64,000 nt of DNA from Linanthus parryae (taxonomy: Eukaryota > Streptophyta > Magnoliopsida > Ericales > Polemoniaceae), in assembly GCA_023055425.1 (NCBI GenBank), contig JALGPY010000001.1, positions 69,744,994 through 69,808,993 of the forward strand, in the 5' to 3' direction. Positions 48,017-60,632 of this stretch are shown piece by piece. The notes beneath the pieces were generated by a model. The model was not told the origin of the DNA. It was given only the letters and a program-made list of their open reading frames with translations, and searched no databases. Within the stretch, counting starts at the first letter, position 1. Each line of letters begins with the position of its first letter. Made by a program: the position numbers and the translations under genes.

Positions 48017-49538
48017 CTATTCTGTGTTTTGTGCGCGTGTTGCTCTACATAACAGATCTTTGTAGACAACATTTCGAGTCGTGCAATTAAATTGTATGCC
48101 GTCAATTGGTTCCATTAACACTTTAACTGCAGATCCTAACTTAGCCCTAGATAATGCAACATACAGCTGACCATGGGAGAATACAGGTTGGGGTAGGTAA
48201 ACACCAACACGTTTCAGAGTTTGGCCTTGCGACTTGTTGATGGTCATAGCGAAGCATAGTCGTACTGGAAATTGTTTCCGCTCGAACTCTATGGGATAGT
48301 GGTCTGTTTGGGACGGTCTGAGCGGGATCCGAGGAATGAACACTGATTTTCCCTTATTTGGACCAACTGCAATCTCAGCATATATTACATTAGGTAACAA
48401 CTCCTTGCAAATAATTTTGACACCATTTGACAATCCAGATGAAGGGTCAATGTTGCGTAGCAACATTAGTGGACAACCTGGCTTCAGTTCTAAGTGGTGG
48501 GGTGGCAGCCCATTAGGAGTCAGTGTGTGCAGGAATTCCACTGGATGAGTCGACTGGTTCTCTGGCAGAGATCGGTCAAAGCTATTATATGTATGAGATT
48601 GTCCCGGAAATCTACATAGCAGAATTTGATTGATTCGGTCTACGCAATCGTTCCGAGGAGTCAAAATTGCTCTTTCAGTAAGGTACCTCGGGTTCAGACA
48701 GTCAGATTGGAAATTGTAGTATACAAAATTAATAAACAAGTCTACTGACGTGCTTTCATCTATGAATGGCACGATCATTGATCGTGGCAAATCTATTGTG
48801 GCTTCGTCCACATCTTGCACACTACCATTTCCAATGGAAAGGAGAAATTGGCAGAAGGTGGGATCATCAATAGCGCGCATTTCTGTGAGATAAAGCAAAT
48901 GCATACTGGCCCATAGAGGTGAGTCCACAATGCTGTTTGAGATACATTCCTCCTTAGTTGCACGCACCGTCACAGGCAGCAACAACGACTTTGCCTCCAA
49001 ATAGTGATTCATCAGAACATATATCGCGCAGCATACATTCAAAAGCCTCTATATTCTGCTTCTTCGCCATTGTAACCTCGTCCCATATAATAACTTTGGC
49101 CTCACGAATAAGATGAGCGAGAGCTGTCTGTTTTCCAATATTGCATGTATTCTAATCTGTAGTATCCAGGGGGAGCTTGAAGCGAGAGTGTGCAGTCCTT
49201 CCACCAGGCAAGTTTGAAGCTGCAATACCAGTGCTAGCAGTAGCTAGAGCAATCCCACCACGACCTCGGACATACGCCAGCAGAGCTCTGTATAGGAATG
49301 TTTTCCCAGTGCCACCCGGTCCGTCGACAAAAAAACACCCACTCCTCATTTCACTGATGTAATTCGTGATAATTTTGTAAGCTGCTGATTGCTCATTGTT
49401 TAGCTGGTCGATTGCAGCAATGTCTTCGGCTGGAATCGGTACTGCCAATTCCTCTTCAATTTCGCGATTGACTGAAGACATTTCTTCAGGATGACTTACT
49501 GGTAATGAAGTAATGAAATCAGTCAGTTGTCTCCCCAT
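48017..49538 (-). pseudogene. PIF1-type helicase part of Rep-helicase
   Basis: Walker A GPGGTGKT lies at 49299-49322 and motif II IIWDEVTM near 49070-49098. Later motifs include LTPRNDCVDRIN, RFAMTINKSQGQT-like sequence (here CFAMTINKSQGQT) and GQLYVALSRA. The GGDFRQ-type motif III expected after FGGK is missing through a small deletion that also shifts the frame. A TAG at 49152-49154 separates Walker A from motif II. Confidence 0.88.
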
Positions 49539-49543
49539 TGCTT

Positions 49544-51187
49544 CTAGAAATATATTGACTCATTAACAGTTCTAAATAGAATTTGAGCTTCACTTAATCT
49601 CCCCTCTTTTTGGAAATCTTCAGACAAATTCACGTACATCCGATCCCACAGAGAGCGTGGGTTGCCTGGTTGGCAGTACACAAGGACAGTGGCAAATAGA
49701 CGCCGCAATGTTTGAGGCATTTGAAAAGTCGCAGCTTCTTCCAAACAATCTTCGAGTGCTGTGTCTTTTTCCAACATGCCAAGCTTCTCACACGCCTCGC
49801 GGTATGATTCACATACGTGATTCCTAACTGTCCGCAATTGCTCATATGATTCAGCACCTCGGACATGAGTCAGTAATAAGCGAAGGAAAAAGCGGTCTCC
49901 CTCTGAAGGATTAGCAGCAACAATACGTCCAATACTGTAGCCCTTTTTCCGAGGTTCCCAGCATGAATGTGTGTTATTCCACACATAATGTTGTGGAAAT
50001 TCACTATACAGCCAACGCTTTGCACTTTTATCACGCTTATTGGTTTCAAAATATTCCGTCAACATTGTCTTTCCATACTTCTTATCCGCGACAATGTAGG
50101 GAAGATTTTTGTGTTTGTCGAAGGAAATAGATTGCATGCCAGGAAGGTGAAGTGGAAGTGCAATGACAGAAGGATGCATATCGTTCAGTGGGAACCTGAA
50201 AAGACGCCATGCAGCCTCCGGAGGTGAAATCCACCTTGCAGACTGAAAGGCTGCAATTTCATCAATACCGGTTGTTTGATTTGACACAAGTTGGAACGCA
50301 ACCTTATCATGCCCTTTGTAAATATACTTGTACAGATATTTAACTGCCTTGATTGTTGAGCATATCTCAACATTTATGTGGCAGTCATATTTCGCCAGCA
50401 AGTACGAATTGTAAGGCACGACCCATCTGTTATCAAGAATGGCACCTCGAACCTCGACAGTGCGGCCATTGCGCTCTCGGCGATAAATAGCAAATGAATT
50501 GTCACCTGTTCTTGTGGCGCTGCAAAAATCTCGAGGATATCTGTTCTTGCACCCAGTCCGAGGCTGCATGCATACATTCTTCTTGTTGAGTTCACCACAG
50601 GGACCGTGCATCATATGCCTCACAACAACATTGTAAAGATGAGGGTTGACGTTAGGATCAGGAATTTCAGCTGAGATATACCTGTCATACTCATCAGGTT
50701 GCATCGATTTCGCAAACTTTTTCAGAATCAGAAGGAAATGCACATGCGGAAGACCACGTTTCTGATACTCAATCACATATGCATAAGTAGCAATTGGGCC
50801 AAGAATTTCTCGATCAACCAAATCACGTTTAAGCTCGATTATTTTGGCACGGAAAATTCGGGCTACTAAATCCGGTCGGTTGGAGGCTTCCTCATGAGGC
50901 AGGAGCTCATTCTGGATTTCAGACCACCTAGGATTGCAAGTCATCGTTACAAAGTAATCAGGCTTTCCAAAATGACGCACAAGTGCCATTGCATCTTGGT
51001 AACGGCGCTTCATATCTCGTGGTCCCCCAACAAATGAAGGCGGTAGAACCACATGACGACCAATGTTCTCAGGATTCGTCTCTCCTGCAGCCAGACTATC
51101 AAGTATACCTCGATAAAGTTCTGCGCGTATTTCATGCTGGTTAAAGCGCACATAATCAAGTCGACTTGTTTCTAATTTGATGTACAT
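49544..51187 (-). pseudogene. Rep nuclease part of Rep-helicase (HUH, two-tyrosine)
   Basis: This open block of 547 residues keeps the Rep signature. It has FVTMTCNPRWSEI near residue 79, the HUH motif as PHVHF (His148 and His150 of this block, 50738-50746), and YLYKY at about residues 284-288 with the two candidate nucleophilic tyrosines. CNPRW and GHDKV match plant Helitron Reps. The block itself has no stop, but a TGA 60 bases upstream and a frameshift at its end break it from its neighbours. Confidence 0.9.
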
Positions 51188-51317
51188 GTCAACAATGTAT
51201 TGTTGAAGCAGACGACCGAAAAATAAAATCGAGGAATGCCGGATGCTTCAAATTTGCAGCCGGTAGCAGTAGTACTGCCGGCAGGTCACAGTCGGACTCT
51301 GCGATTCTGCGTCCTCT

Positions 51318-53441
51318 TTACCTGCATGAAGCAAAGTAACAGTTAGAACATCTTGTAAATATGTCCGCAAAGTAGAAAACATTGCGTGATTGAAGAACAT
51401 TGAGCACGTGCAAACCTGAACGTCGCCTCTTTCCCTTCGACCCTTTCGCAACATTCTTCTTCGCAGGTTTCTTCTGGATACCGGTATGCCAACCACGCTG
51501 ACCATAAGGGAACATAATCGGGTACTGTAGTGGATCATAGCACCCCAGGTGGTACTTGATTGGTTCTGTACCCCCCTTATTTCGCTGCACCAAGATATCA
51601 CGCGAGTACTTGCCTGCACGGTATTCATCATCTATCCAAATGCCTGCAACCTGGTCTGAAGTGGGCATGTTATGGGTTCTTTGATCCAGTCCAGGGTCAC
51701 ATCGAATACGTACATCACAGTCCATGAGATCAGGGGTCTCAGACATTGACTGGAATTTTTCATTGTAAGGATTGGATTTCAGGATGTCGGTGAGACAAGC
51801 TATGATAGACGGATCGACATTGCTGAAAGTCTGAGACCGACAATGTAACTGATAAGCAGGATCGTAAAAATATAACTGCAGATATCTAGGTGTCTCCTCA
51901 CCGGGGTCTAGGTTATTGATGTAATGATATATTTGACCCTGAACCCTGAATGTGTAAATTCCTTTGCCATTTTTGAGGATTTCACGATCGTTCTTCACGC
52001 CCATAGATGTGAAAGAAAACAAACTGTTGTATGCACGAATCGAAGTCCTGAATTCTTGACTTGTTGCATTGTCTGACAGTAGCAACGCAGCAAGTGTATC
52101 AGGAATTTCATGTGCGGCAAGAACAACTCGGCCTGAGCTACAGCAAAATCCATCTGGTTCATATGCAAAGAGTTTTGCCTGGCAATGATGACATATCCTT
52201 GGCTGAGGTAGCCGGCTCGGTTCAGTAGGTGGAGGAGGGGGATCACGTTGCCACCTCTTTGTACGCTTCTTCTCTGCAAGACAGAAACGTTCAAAATAAT
52301 CATCAATTCTAATGAAAGGAAACAGGCAGAATATCATGACATCAACAGGAGTACAATACTCGCTCGAGGGTTTAGCGCCAGTCGAAGTACCGGGAGAGCG
52401 CTTGCTGGACTCACCTACCAATGACCTTGATGCACCACCCTCATCAATAGGCTCTGCTATTGCGGGGATGTTACCCGATAACTGAGCTGCAGTGTATTCA
52501 AATAGAGGGGATACAATCGGGCCATGCACTGAGGGAGAAAACGGAGCAGTCATAAACTTAGAAGGAGCGAATGCCAGTGCATGACTGCGCTGACCATTGT
52601 ACACATCCAGAGCAGTGAAACAGAAGCCTTGCTGCACAACAATTTGTGAAGAGATAGAATCTTGCATTAACTGTGCAGGCACTGTGGAGGAAGGCGCTGC
52701 AGTACCGACTCCATCCGGTGAGCCCGCAGTACGATCTTCGGACGTCAGATCTGCAATGCCACGTTTTCGTGACCTCTCGGATGAAACTTTCCCCACTCCA
52801 CTGCACTTATGTTGCGCATCAGACATAGGCCCGGACACAACAGCTTTTTCTTTATCTGTGCACTGTCGACTATCGCTTCGACTAACACTGCTGCTCTTTC
52901 CACAGACTGGAGAAGCAACTGAAGCAACCTTTGAAGGTCTCCCCCTTTTCCGACGACCTCCTCGGCTTGCCACTGCACGCACTGCCTCGTCTGGATTATA
53001 AACACTATAGCCCACCTCTTCTCCATCACAAACAGCAGCTTTTGGAGACTGTCCTCTTCCACTATGTACTCCTCTACCACCGCCTACAGGCAACAAATTT
53101 CCAATAACAGAGCCATGTGAGTGCAATAAATGCCCGGACCCAATCCCTACAGGAACATCGACAACCTCCTCTGTTTCAATCACAGGGGACATATCAACAT
53201 CAGTCGGTGAACCTTCTGCAGCACAGCTGCTTTGACCGAGTCTTTCTACAGGAGAGCAATCAATTTGTTCTCTGAAAAATTGATTCCGGACAACCCCAGA
53301 AATATCCAATGTGTTTGAAATAATGCCTCCCTGAGGTCCTCGTCCACCGCCATCAATAACCTCTTGTGAAGTTGCACCGCCCTTATTTTTACGAGGCCTT
53401 CCTCTTCGACCGCGTCCGGGAGCAACCCCGGCTGTACGCAC
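51318..53441 (-). pseudogene. Helitron N-terminal cysteine block, with last AT-hook
   Basis: After the final AT-hook (GRGRRGRPRKN, about 53425-53388) comes a Ser/Gly-rich linker. Then follows CHHCQAKLFAYEPDGFCC, a zinc-finger-like pattern seen at the start of plant Helitron Reps. Next are FRTSIRAYNSLFSFTSMGV and GIYTFRVQGQIYHYI, followed by DPLQYPIMFPYG. The block runs into a probable intron at 51415-51314 that joins it to the TCRQYYCYRLQI segment and the Rep domain. Confidence 0.8.
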
Positions 53442-56400
53442 TGAATTGGCATTAGCACCGATGACTGAATGTAAAACTTCTCCATCCGATTTCCCTCCTA
53501 CAACATTTGCAATTCATGAACAATCCACAACATCAATTCCAGTCAATCCACCAATCAATGCTTCCGAAGAAGTAAATTGCAAACCACAGGGGTGGACAAC
53601 GTCAACCGATGAATTTTCACGAATGATGTCGGCGACTTCTTTTGTTCCAATCACGGGAGATGCACATCAGCAGTGGATGAATCTTCCCCATCACAGCTAC
53701 TTCGACCCAGTGTTGGTATGGCAGAGGAATCTACTTGCTCACGGAAAAATTGATTCCGGACAGCCTGAGAACTGTCCGATACTGTTGAATCATTGCCTCC
53801 CTGCAGCCTCCCCTGAAGGCCATCAGGGGCACTGGGTGAAGCGGCACCCGCTCCATTTTTCCGAGGTCTTCCTCATCTACCACGTTCACGACAACCCCCA
53901 CGTGAAACTTCTCTGGGAGATATCCCTGCTACGACATTTGCGATTCTCGGACAGTCCACGGCAGCAATTCCAGTCATTGCAATACCATATGATTCAGAGG
54001 GCATAAATTGCATAGCACAACATCCTGCAACATCAGCATACGATTTTTCACTCATAACATCAGCAACCTCTTGTGGTTCTATTGCGGCGGACACATGAAC
54101 ATCATTGCATGCATCTTCACCAGCACAGCTGCTCTGACCCAGTGTTGGTACGAAAGAACAATCAACTTGTTGTCCATCTGATTTCCCTCCCACAACATTT
54201 GCAATTCCCGAACAATCCACAACATCAATTCCAGTCAATCCACCAGTCAATGCTTCTGAAGACGTAAATTGCAAACCACATGGACGCACAAGATGAACCA
54301 ATGAATTTTCAATGATGATGTCGGCGACTTCTTCTGTTTCAATCACATGAGATGCACCAGCAGCAGTGGATGAACCTTCCCCATGACAGCTACTTCGAAC
54401 TAGTGTTGGTATGGCGGAGGAATCTACTTGCTCACGGAAAAATTGATTCCGGACAGCCCGATGACTGTCCGATACTGTTGAATCATTGCCTCCCTTCAGC
54501 CTTCCCTGAAGGCCATCGGGGGGATTGTGTGAAGCTGCACCTGCTCCATTTTTCAGAGGTCTTCCTCTTCTACCACGTCCACGACCACCCCCACGTGAAA
54601 CTTCTCCGGGAGATATCCCTGCTACGACATTTGCAATTCTTGGACAATCCACGGCAGCAATTCCAGTCACTGCAACACTAAATGATTCAGAGGGTGTACA
54701 TTGCATAGCACAACATCCTGCAACATTAGCATATGATTTTTCACTAATGACATCGGCAACCTCCTGTGCTTCAATCGCGGCAGACACAGGAACATCAGTG
54801 CTTGCATCTTCACCAGCACAGCTGCTCTGGCCCAGTGTTGGTACGGAAGAACAATGAACTTGTTCTCGGAAAAACTGATTCCGGACAGCCTCATAAATAT
54901 CCAATGCTTTCGGACCGTTGCCTTCCTGACGCATTCCCCCACCAGCTATACACGCGGGATTGACATCATCAAATTGGCCTGAGCATGAAACTTCTCCGAC
55001 AGCAGTCCCTCCTGCGAGATTTGCAATTCTCGAACAATTCACATCACCAATCCCAGCCACCACACCAGTCAATGCAGCGGAAGACATAAATTGCATAACA
55101 TTGCGACAAGCAACATCAGCAGATGAATTTTCGCTAATAATGTCAGCGACCTGCTGTGTTTCAACAAGGGGAAACGCTGTAGCAGTAGTGTATGAAGTGC
55201 CCCCAGCACAGCCAGTTCGAACCGACTCAGTTATAGCAGAGGACTCTACTTGTTCACGGAAAAATTGATTCCCCACACCCGCAGAAATTTCAAATACTGT
55301 TGGATCATTGTCTCGCTCCAGCCTTCCTTCAAGCCCGTCGATGACCTTGTGTGAAGTCGCACCAGCTCCATTTTTCCGAGGTCTTCCTCTTCTACCACGT
55401 CCACGACCACTCCTGCGTGAAACTTCTCCAGCAGATATCCCGCCTACAACATTTTCAATCTCGGAACAATCCATGGCAGCAATTCCAGTCACTGCACCAC
55501 CAGATGATTCAGACGACGTAAATTGCATAGCACGGCATCCCAGGACATCAGCAGATGAATTTTCACTAATAACATCAGAAACCTATCGTAATTCAATCGC
55601 AGGAGTCACGGCAGCGACCTGCTGTGTTTCAATCAAGGGAAACGCTATAGTGGTAGTGGATGAACCACCCCCAGCACAGCCAGTTCGAGCCGGCCTGGGT
55701 ACAGCAGACGACGCTATTTGTTCACAGAAAAATTGATTCCGAACACCCGCAGAGCTATCATATACTGTTGGATCGTTGTCTCGCTCCAGCTTTCCTTCAA
55801 GCCTGTCAGTGACCTTGTGTGAAGTCAAACCAGCTCCATTTTTCCGAGGTCTTCCTCTTCTACCACGTCCACGACCACCCCCGCGTGAAACTTCTCCAGC
55901 AGATGTCCCATCTACAACATTTGCAATTTCAGAACAATCAACGGCAGCAATTCCAGTCACTGCACCACCACATGATTCGGACGATGTAAATTGCATAGCA
56001 CGGCATCCCACAACATCAGCAGCTGAATTTTCACTACTAATATGAGCAACCTCGTGTACTTCAATCGCAGGAGACACGGCAACATCAATGGATGCACCTT
56101 CAACAGCACGGCTACTTATATCCAGTGTTGGTACGGCAGAGCACTCAAATTGTTCTCGGAAAAATTGATTTCGGACAGCCACAGAAACCTCCAATGCTTT
56201 CAAAATGTTGCCTACGTCCAGCATTCCCGCACCGCTACTGGAGGCATTGTGTGAGGTTGCACCGCTAGCATTTTTCCAAGGGCGCCCTCTTCTACCACGG
56301 CCACGACCACCACAGCCCGCAGTTCGTTCACCGGCTACATGATCAACAGTAGCAATGTATAAGACCGATCAGTAGTAGCATCATATGCATTATGGATAAC

Positions 56401-56850
56401 AGCCGACAGCGGCGGTGTGAGCACAGCAGGGCATTCAACCTCTTCATGAGGCAATAAATTCCTGCGCAATCCGGGATCTTGCAATGATTTTGATTCAGCG
56501 GCTCCTCGACGCTTGCCTGTATTAACTACGTCAAGCATTCCCTCACCACTACTGGAGGCATTGTGTGAGGTTGCACCACCAGCATTTTTCCGAGGGCGCC
56601 CTCTTCTACCACGGCCACGACCACAACAGCCCGCAGTTCGACCACCGAATACATGATCAACAGTAGGCAATCTATAAGACGGAGCAGTAGTAGCATCATA
56701 TGCAGGATGCATAACAGTCGACGGCGGCGGTGTGAGCACGGCAGGGCATTCAACCTCTTCATGAGGCAATAAATTCCTGCGCAATCCGGGATCTTGCAAT
56801 GATTCTGATTCAGTGGGCTCTGGACGCTTGCCTCTATTAATGGTAGACAT
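53374..56850 (-). repeat. AT-hook module array encoding the Rep-helicase N terminus
   Basis: Seven AT-hook cores of the GRGRRGRP(R/L)KN type are encoded near 56600, 56290, 55860, 55390, 54570, 53865 and 53405. Seven copies of the RNQFFREQ-type motif are interleaved, near 56160, 55725, 55255, 54865, 54435, 53735 and 53270. Spacing is 310-470 bp where modules are complete and 700-820 bp where a module has lost its AT-hook. The first two modules (56850 to about 56240) are of a different type, with RRNLLPHEEVECPAVLTPP. Recurring text includes VADVISE, GIAAVDC and ANVVGG. AT-hooks bind the minor groove of AT-rich DNA. Confidence 0.88.
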
Positions 56851-57706
56851 ACCTAAATTTTAAATCATCGCTCAGGTCACACCGCAAGAATTCTAGAATC
56901 GAAAGAATGTTTTGATACAGCGAATGCTGCACATTTTCCCATTTCTCGGCACTCTTTTTTTAACCCTACGCCTCCCTCATTCTGCAATGGTCTGCTGCCA
57001 GTAGTGAATGCACTCATAATTCAATTCAAATTCATTCAGAAATTACCTATTCCCTCACACAATTTTAGTGATGTACATGTTCTAACACAACATCTTCATA
57101 ATCACTAATAACAGTTATGTTCTTAACATACACTCCATATTATAACAGACTAATCACCATATTATAGGAATCACACACAAGAATATGCAGTCATAGCATT
57201 TTTACCACCCAATAGAATCAGGGCCACATAATACCGTATACATTTGACACATCATTAATAAACAAATCTACCACAAGTATTTCCAAGAACAGCACCAACA
57301 CAATTTTAGAAATTACAATGAAGAACCTGTGATATGCAAATAATGATGCCGACGCAGCAACCACTCAGCCTAGAAGCTCCTTTCAGGGCACTGGGAGTTA
57401 CAGCAGCAGATGGGAAAAAAAAAATTAGATCATGCCTGAATTTCAATCATGCCATACAGCAAAACATTCATCCGAAGATCTTACCAGAAAAACAGTCAAC
57501 AATCCAGTGGGATGAACTCATAACAACCAACAACACATGTGTAACTCCACAAACCAACTGAAACAGATAACCCGATGAAGTTAAACATGGGAAATTCAAA
57601 AGGACTCAAACAAGCAGACAACTGCATAACTAAATTTCGTCCCCATGTGTAAAGTCATCAAAAAATTAGGAGCACATACTACAAAAGTTGACAACAAACA
57701 GGCCAA
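56851..57706 (-). other. upstream region of Rep-helicase
   Basis: AT-rich sequence between the Rep-helicase start codon and the 655-bp repeats. It would be leader or promoter, but I see no clear TATA or other box. Confidence 0.5.
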
Positions 57707-59011
57707 TTTTGTAATCACACATAATGTAAGAGCTGCTGTATAGCGTAGGACAATGCATTCACAAAATTATCAAATCATTAGCATTTAATAACACCAAACC
57801 TCCACACCAAACTCCATACTACAGCAAACTGTAAACATTTAATAGGGGACCTACAAACTGCAAACGATCTAGACATGCAACTGCATTCAGACACCTATGT
57901 ACACAGAAGGAACCAGATCATCAGCATTTAATAACACCAAACCTCCATAGCAAACCCTATGTTACAAGAAACTGGAAATATTTTATGAGAGAAATACAAA
58001 CCGTAAACAATCTGAACATGCAACTTCTACATTCAACATCCGAAGGGGAAAATTAAGCAGTGCGGAAAATATTAAAAAATAAATAAATAAATAAATAAAT
58101 AAATAAAATAAAAAAAAATTCATCCAAAAATAGGGAGAAAGCATTGCACATACATATTACAACAAACTGCAAACATGCAACTCCTACATTCAACCTCGGA
58201 AGCAGAAAAATTAAACAGTGGGGAAAATATTGAAAAAATAAAAAAAGGGAAAAAAAAAAAAGAAAAATCATCCGAAAAAAGGGAGAGATCATTGCACATA
58301 CCAGTGAAGAGATCGAACAAAACAGACAATGGAAGAACACAGACATCCTCTAATTATACCGTTTTGTAATCACACATAATGTAAGAGGTGCTGTATAGCG
58401 TAGGACAATGCATTCACAAAATTATCAAATCATTAGCATTTAATAACACCAAACCTCCACACCAAACTCCATACTACAGCAAACTGTAAACATTTAATAT
58501 GGGACCTACAAACTGCAAACGATCTAGACATGCAACTGCATTCAGACACCTATGTACACAGAAGGAACCAGATCATCAGCATTTAATAACACCAAACCTC
58601 CATAGCAAACCCTATGTTACAAGAACTGGAAACATTTTATGAGAGAAATACAAACCGTAAACAATCTGAACATGCAACTCCTGCATTCAACCTCCGAAGG
58701 GGAAAACTTAAGCAGTGGGGAAAATATTAAAAATAAATAAATAAATAAATAAAATGAAATAAAAAAAATTCATCCAAAAATAGGGAGAAAGCATTGCGCA
58801 TACATATTACAACAAACTGCAAACATGCAACTCCTACATTCAACCTCGGAAGCAGAAAAATTAAACAGTGGGGAAAATATTGAAAAAATATAAAAAAAAA
58901 AATGAAAAAAAAGAAAAATCATTCGAAAAAAGGGAGAGAGCATTGCACATACCAACGAAGAGATCGAACAAAGCAGACAATGGAAGAACACAGACATCCT
59001 CTAATTATACC
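57707..59011. repeat. 655-bp direct tandem duplication
   Basis: Copies at 57707-58361 and 58362 to about 59011 both start TTTTGTAATCACACATAATG and end TCCTCTAATTATACC. They differ at few positions apart from AAAT and poly(A) tract lengths. Each copy also holds two shorter related blocks of a GCAACTCCTACATTCAACCT type followed by an A-rich tract. Confidence 0.92.
58077..58108. repeat. (AAAT)n microsatellite
   Basis: Seven to eight AAAT units lie in the first 655-bp copy; the second copy has about four at 58731-58752. Confidence 0.9.
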
Positions 59012-59678
59012 GAAGAGGATGAAGCGACACGTGGAGGCTTTGAAGCAGCAGCCTACGTCACAGTAGTGGAGCAAACAGTAGATGTACTTGGGCTCCAAGA
59101 AACAGAAGGCGGTTGTGATTCCACCAATGAGCACCGAGGCCGAGTGAGGGCAGATTCCTGAGGGAGAAGACGATGATATTACCACAGCCAGTCACTATGT
59201 TCGGCACAGCAAGAAGGGCGAAGCAGCAAGGGCAAAATCGACTGCTAACGAAAGGTAATTTTCTTCATCACTTTTACGTCATCAATTTTTTTGGGTAAAA
59301 TAACATTTCTTTGTTAATTAAAATATTCTATACTCTAAGTAATAATAATAATAGTAGTAGTAAAAGTTATATTATCTCATAACTATTCAACCCTTTGTTT
59401 ATTATTGTAAGTACACAAATATATACAGTACATTGTTTTATGAAAAGTTTATTGAGTTAAATATTAATTAATTATCCACTTTTAATAACTCTAAAACTAA
59501 ATTCTTAATCTTTTTTGAAAGAATAAAGTTAGTTAGTTTTAAAATTGTCTATACTAAACTAATAACATGGTTTTGGGAAGGCCCTAATTGAGAGCATGCA
59601 TTTATACTTTGGAAAGTATATATGTTTTCAGAATAGTATTTTTTAATTGAGTTGAATTAGTTTTGTTTCCTCAATTTT
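59012..59678. other. Helitron 5' region, no gene seen
   Basis: The first 220 bases are GC-richer and follow directly on the second 655-bp copy. The rest is very AT-rich. No motif was recognised. Confidence 0.5.
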
Positions 59679-60425
59679 ACATCTACATCCAACTCCTACA
59701 ACCAAATTACAGCCACTAAATCTATTGAGAACAACCAATAAAGGGCAAACAGCAAGGGCAGAAGCGAAAACTAACAGAAGCTATTTTTTTCATGAAATTT
59801 ACATGTACATCCAAGTCGCACAACCAAATTACAGCAACTAAATCTATTCAAGACAGCCAATAAAGGGAAAACAGGAGAGGCAGAAATGGAAGTTAACAGA
59901 ATCTATTTTTTTCATCAAATTTACATCTACATCCAACTCACACGACCAAATTACAGCCACTAAGTCTATTCAGAACAACCAATAAAGGACAAACAGCAGG
60001 GGCAGAAACGGAAGTTAACAGAAGCTATTTTTTTCATGAAATTTACATCCACATCCAAATCACACAACCAAATTACAGCAACTAAATCTATTGAGGGCAT
60101 CCCATAAAGGGGAAACAGCAGGGGCAGAAATGGAAGTTAACATAATCTATTTTTTCCATCAAATTTACATCTACATCCAAATCTCACAACCAAATTACAG
60201 CCACTAAGTCTGTTCAGGACATCCAATAAAGAGGAAACAGCAGAGGCAGAAATGGCAGTTAACAGAATCTATTTTTTTCAACAAATTTACATCTACATCC
60301 AACTCCTACAACCAAATTACAGCCACTAAATCTATTGAGGACAGCCAGTAAAGGGCAAACAGCAGGGGCAGAAACGGAAGTTAACAGAAGCTATTTTTTT
60401 CATCGAATTTACATCTCAATCCAAG
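59679..60425. repeat. 122-bp tandem repeat, six copies plus a partial
   Basis: ACATCTACATCCAAC-type starts recur at 59679, 59801, 59923, 60045, 60167, 60289 and 60411, exactly 122 bases apart. Shared inner blocks include ACCAAATTACAGCCACTAAA and GGGGCAGAAACGGAAGTTAA. The array ends about 230 bases inside the Helitron 5' end. Confidence 0.95.
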
Positions 60426-60632
60426 CCAGAGAACACAATTACATAACGAAGCCATTATTCGTTCAGTAAATTACCGTTCCGCACGAGGACAAAACAGACA
60501 TTTGACTCGGAATAAATTGTAAACAACGACGTGGCAAGCAATCATTGGTAGGCATTGGCGGCAAACACACATGCAAGATAATCAGTGGTCCACAGTGTGC
60601 AAAAATCCTAGTTGGCAAAGAGCCATATCTTC

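Larger units (their letters stand above)
48017..56850 (-). pseudogene. Helitron Rep-helicase with AT-hook-repeat N terminus, decayed
   Basis: Reading from an ATG at 56850, the order is a repeat region with AT-hooks (56850 to about 53380), a cysteine-rich Helitron N-terminal block, the Rep nuclease, and a PIF1-type helicase ending QNTE at 48017. This is the protein thought to nick, unwind and move Helitrons. I see these breaks: 1-bp loss near 56350, TAG 55583-55585, TGA 53873-53875, 1-bp loss near 53665, a TGA near 53514, TGA 51248-51250, frameshift near 49548, TAG 49152-49154, and a small deletion near 48980 that removes helicase motif III. Domain order and length otherwise fit plant Helitrons, except for the long repeat-built N terminus. 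A short intron (about 51415-51314) is likely. Confidence 0.88.

Noticed and set aside
52597..56254. Many plus-strand frames opposite the AT-hook repeats
   Set aside because: They recur with the repeat period and mirror the coding frame of Rep-helicase on the minus strand; no independent motif.
59679..60425. Regularly spaced repeats considered as a CRISPR array
   Set aside because: The whole 122-bp unit is repeated without unique spacers, in plant DNA; it is a tandem satellite.
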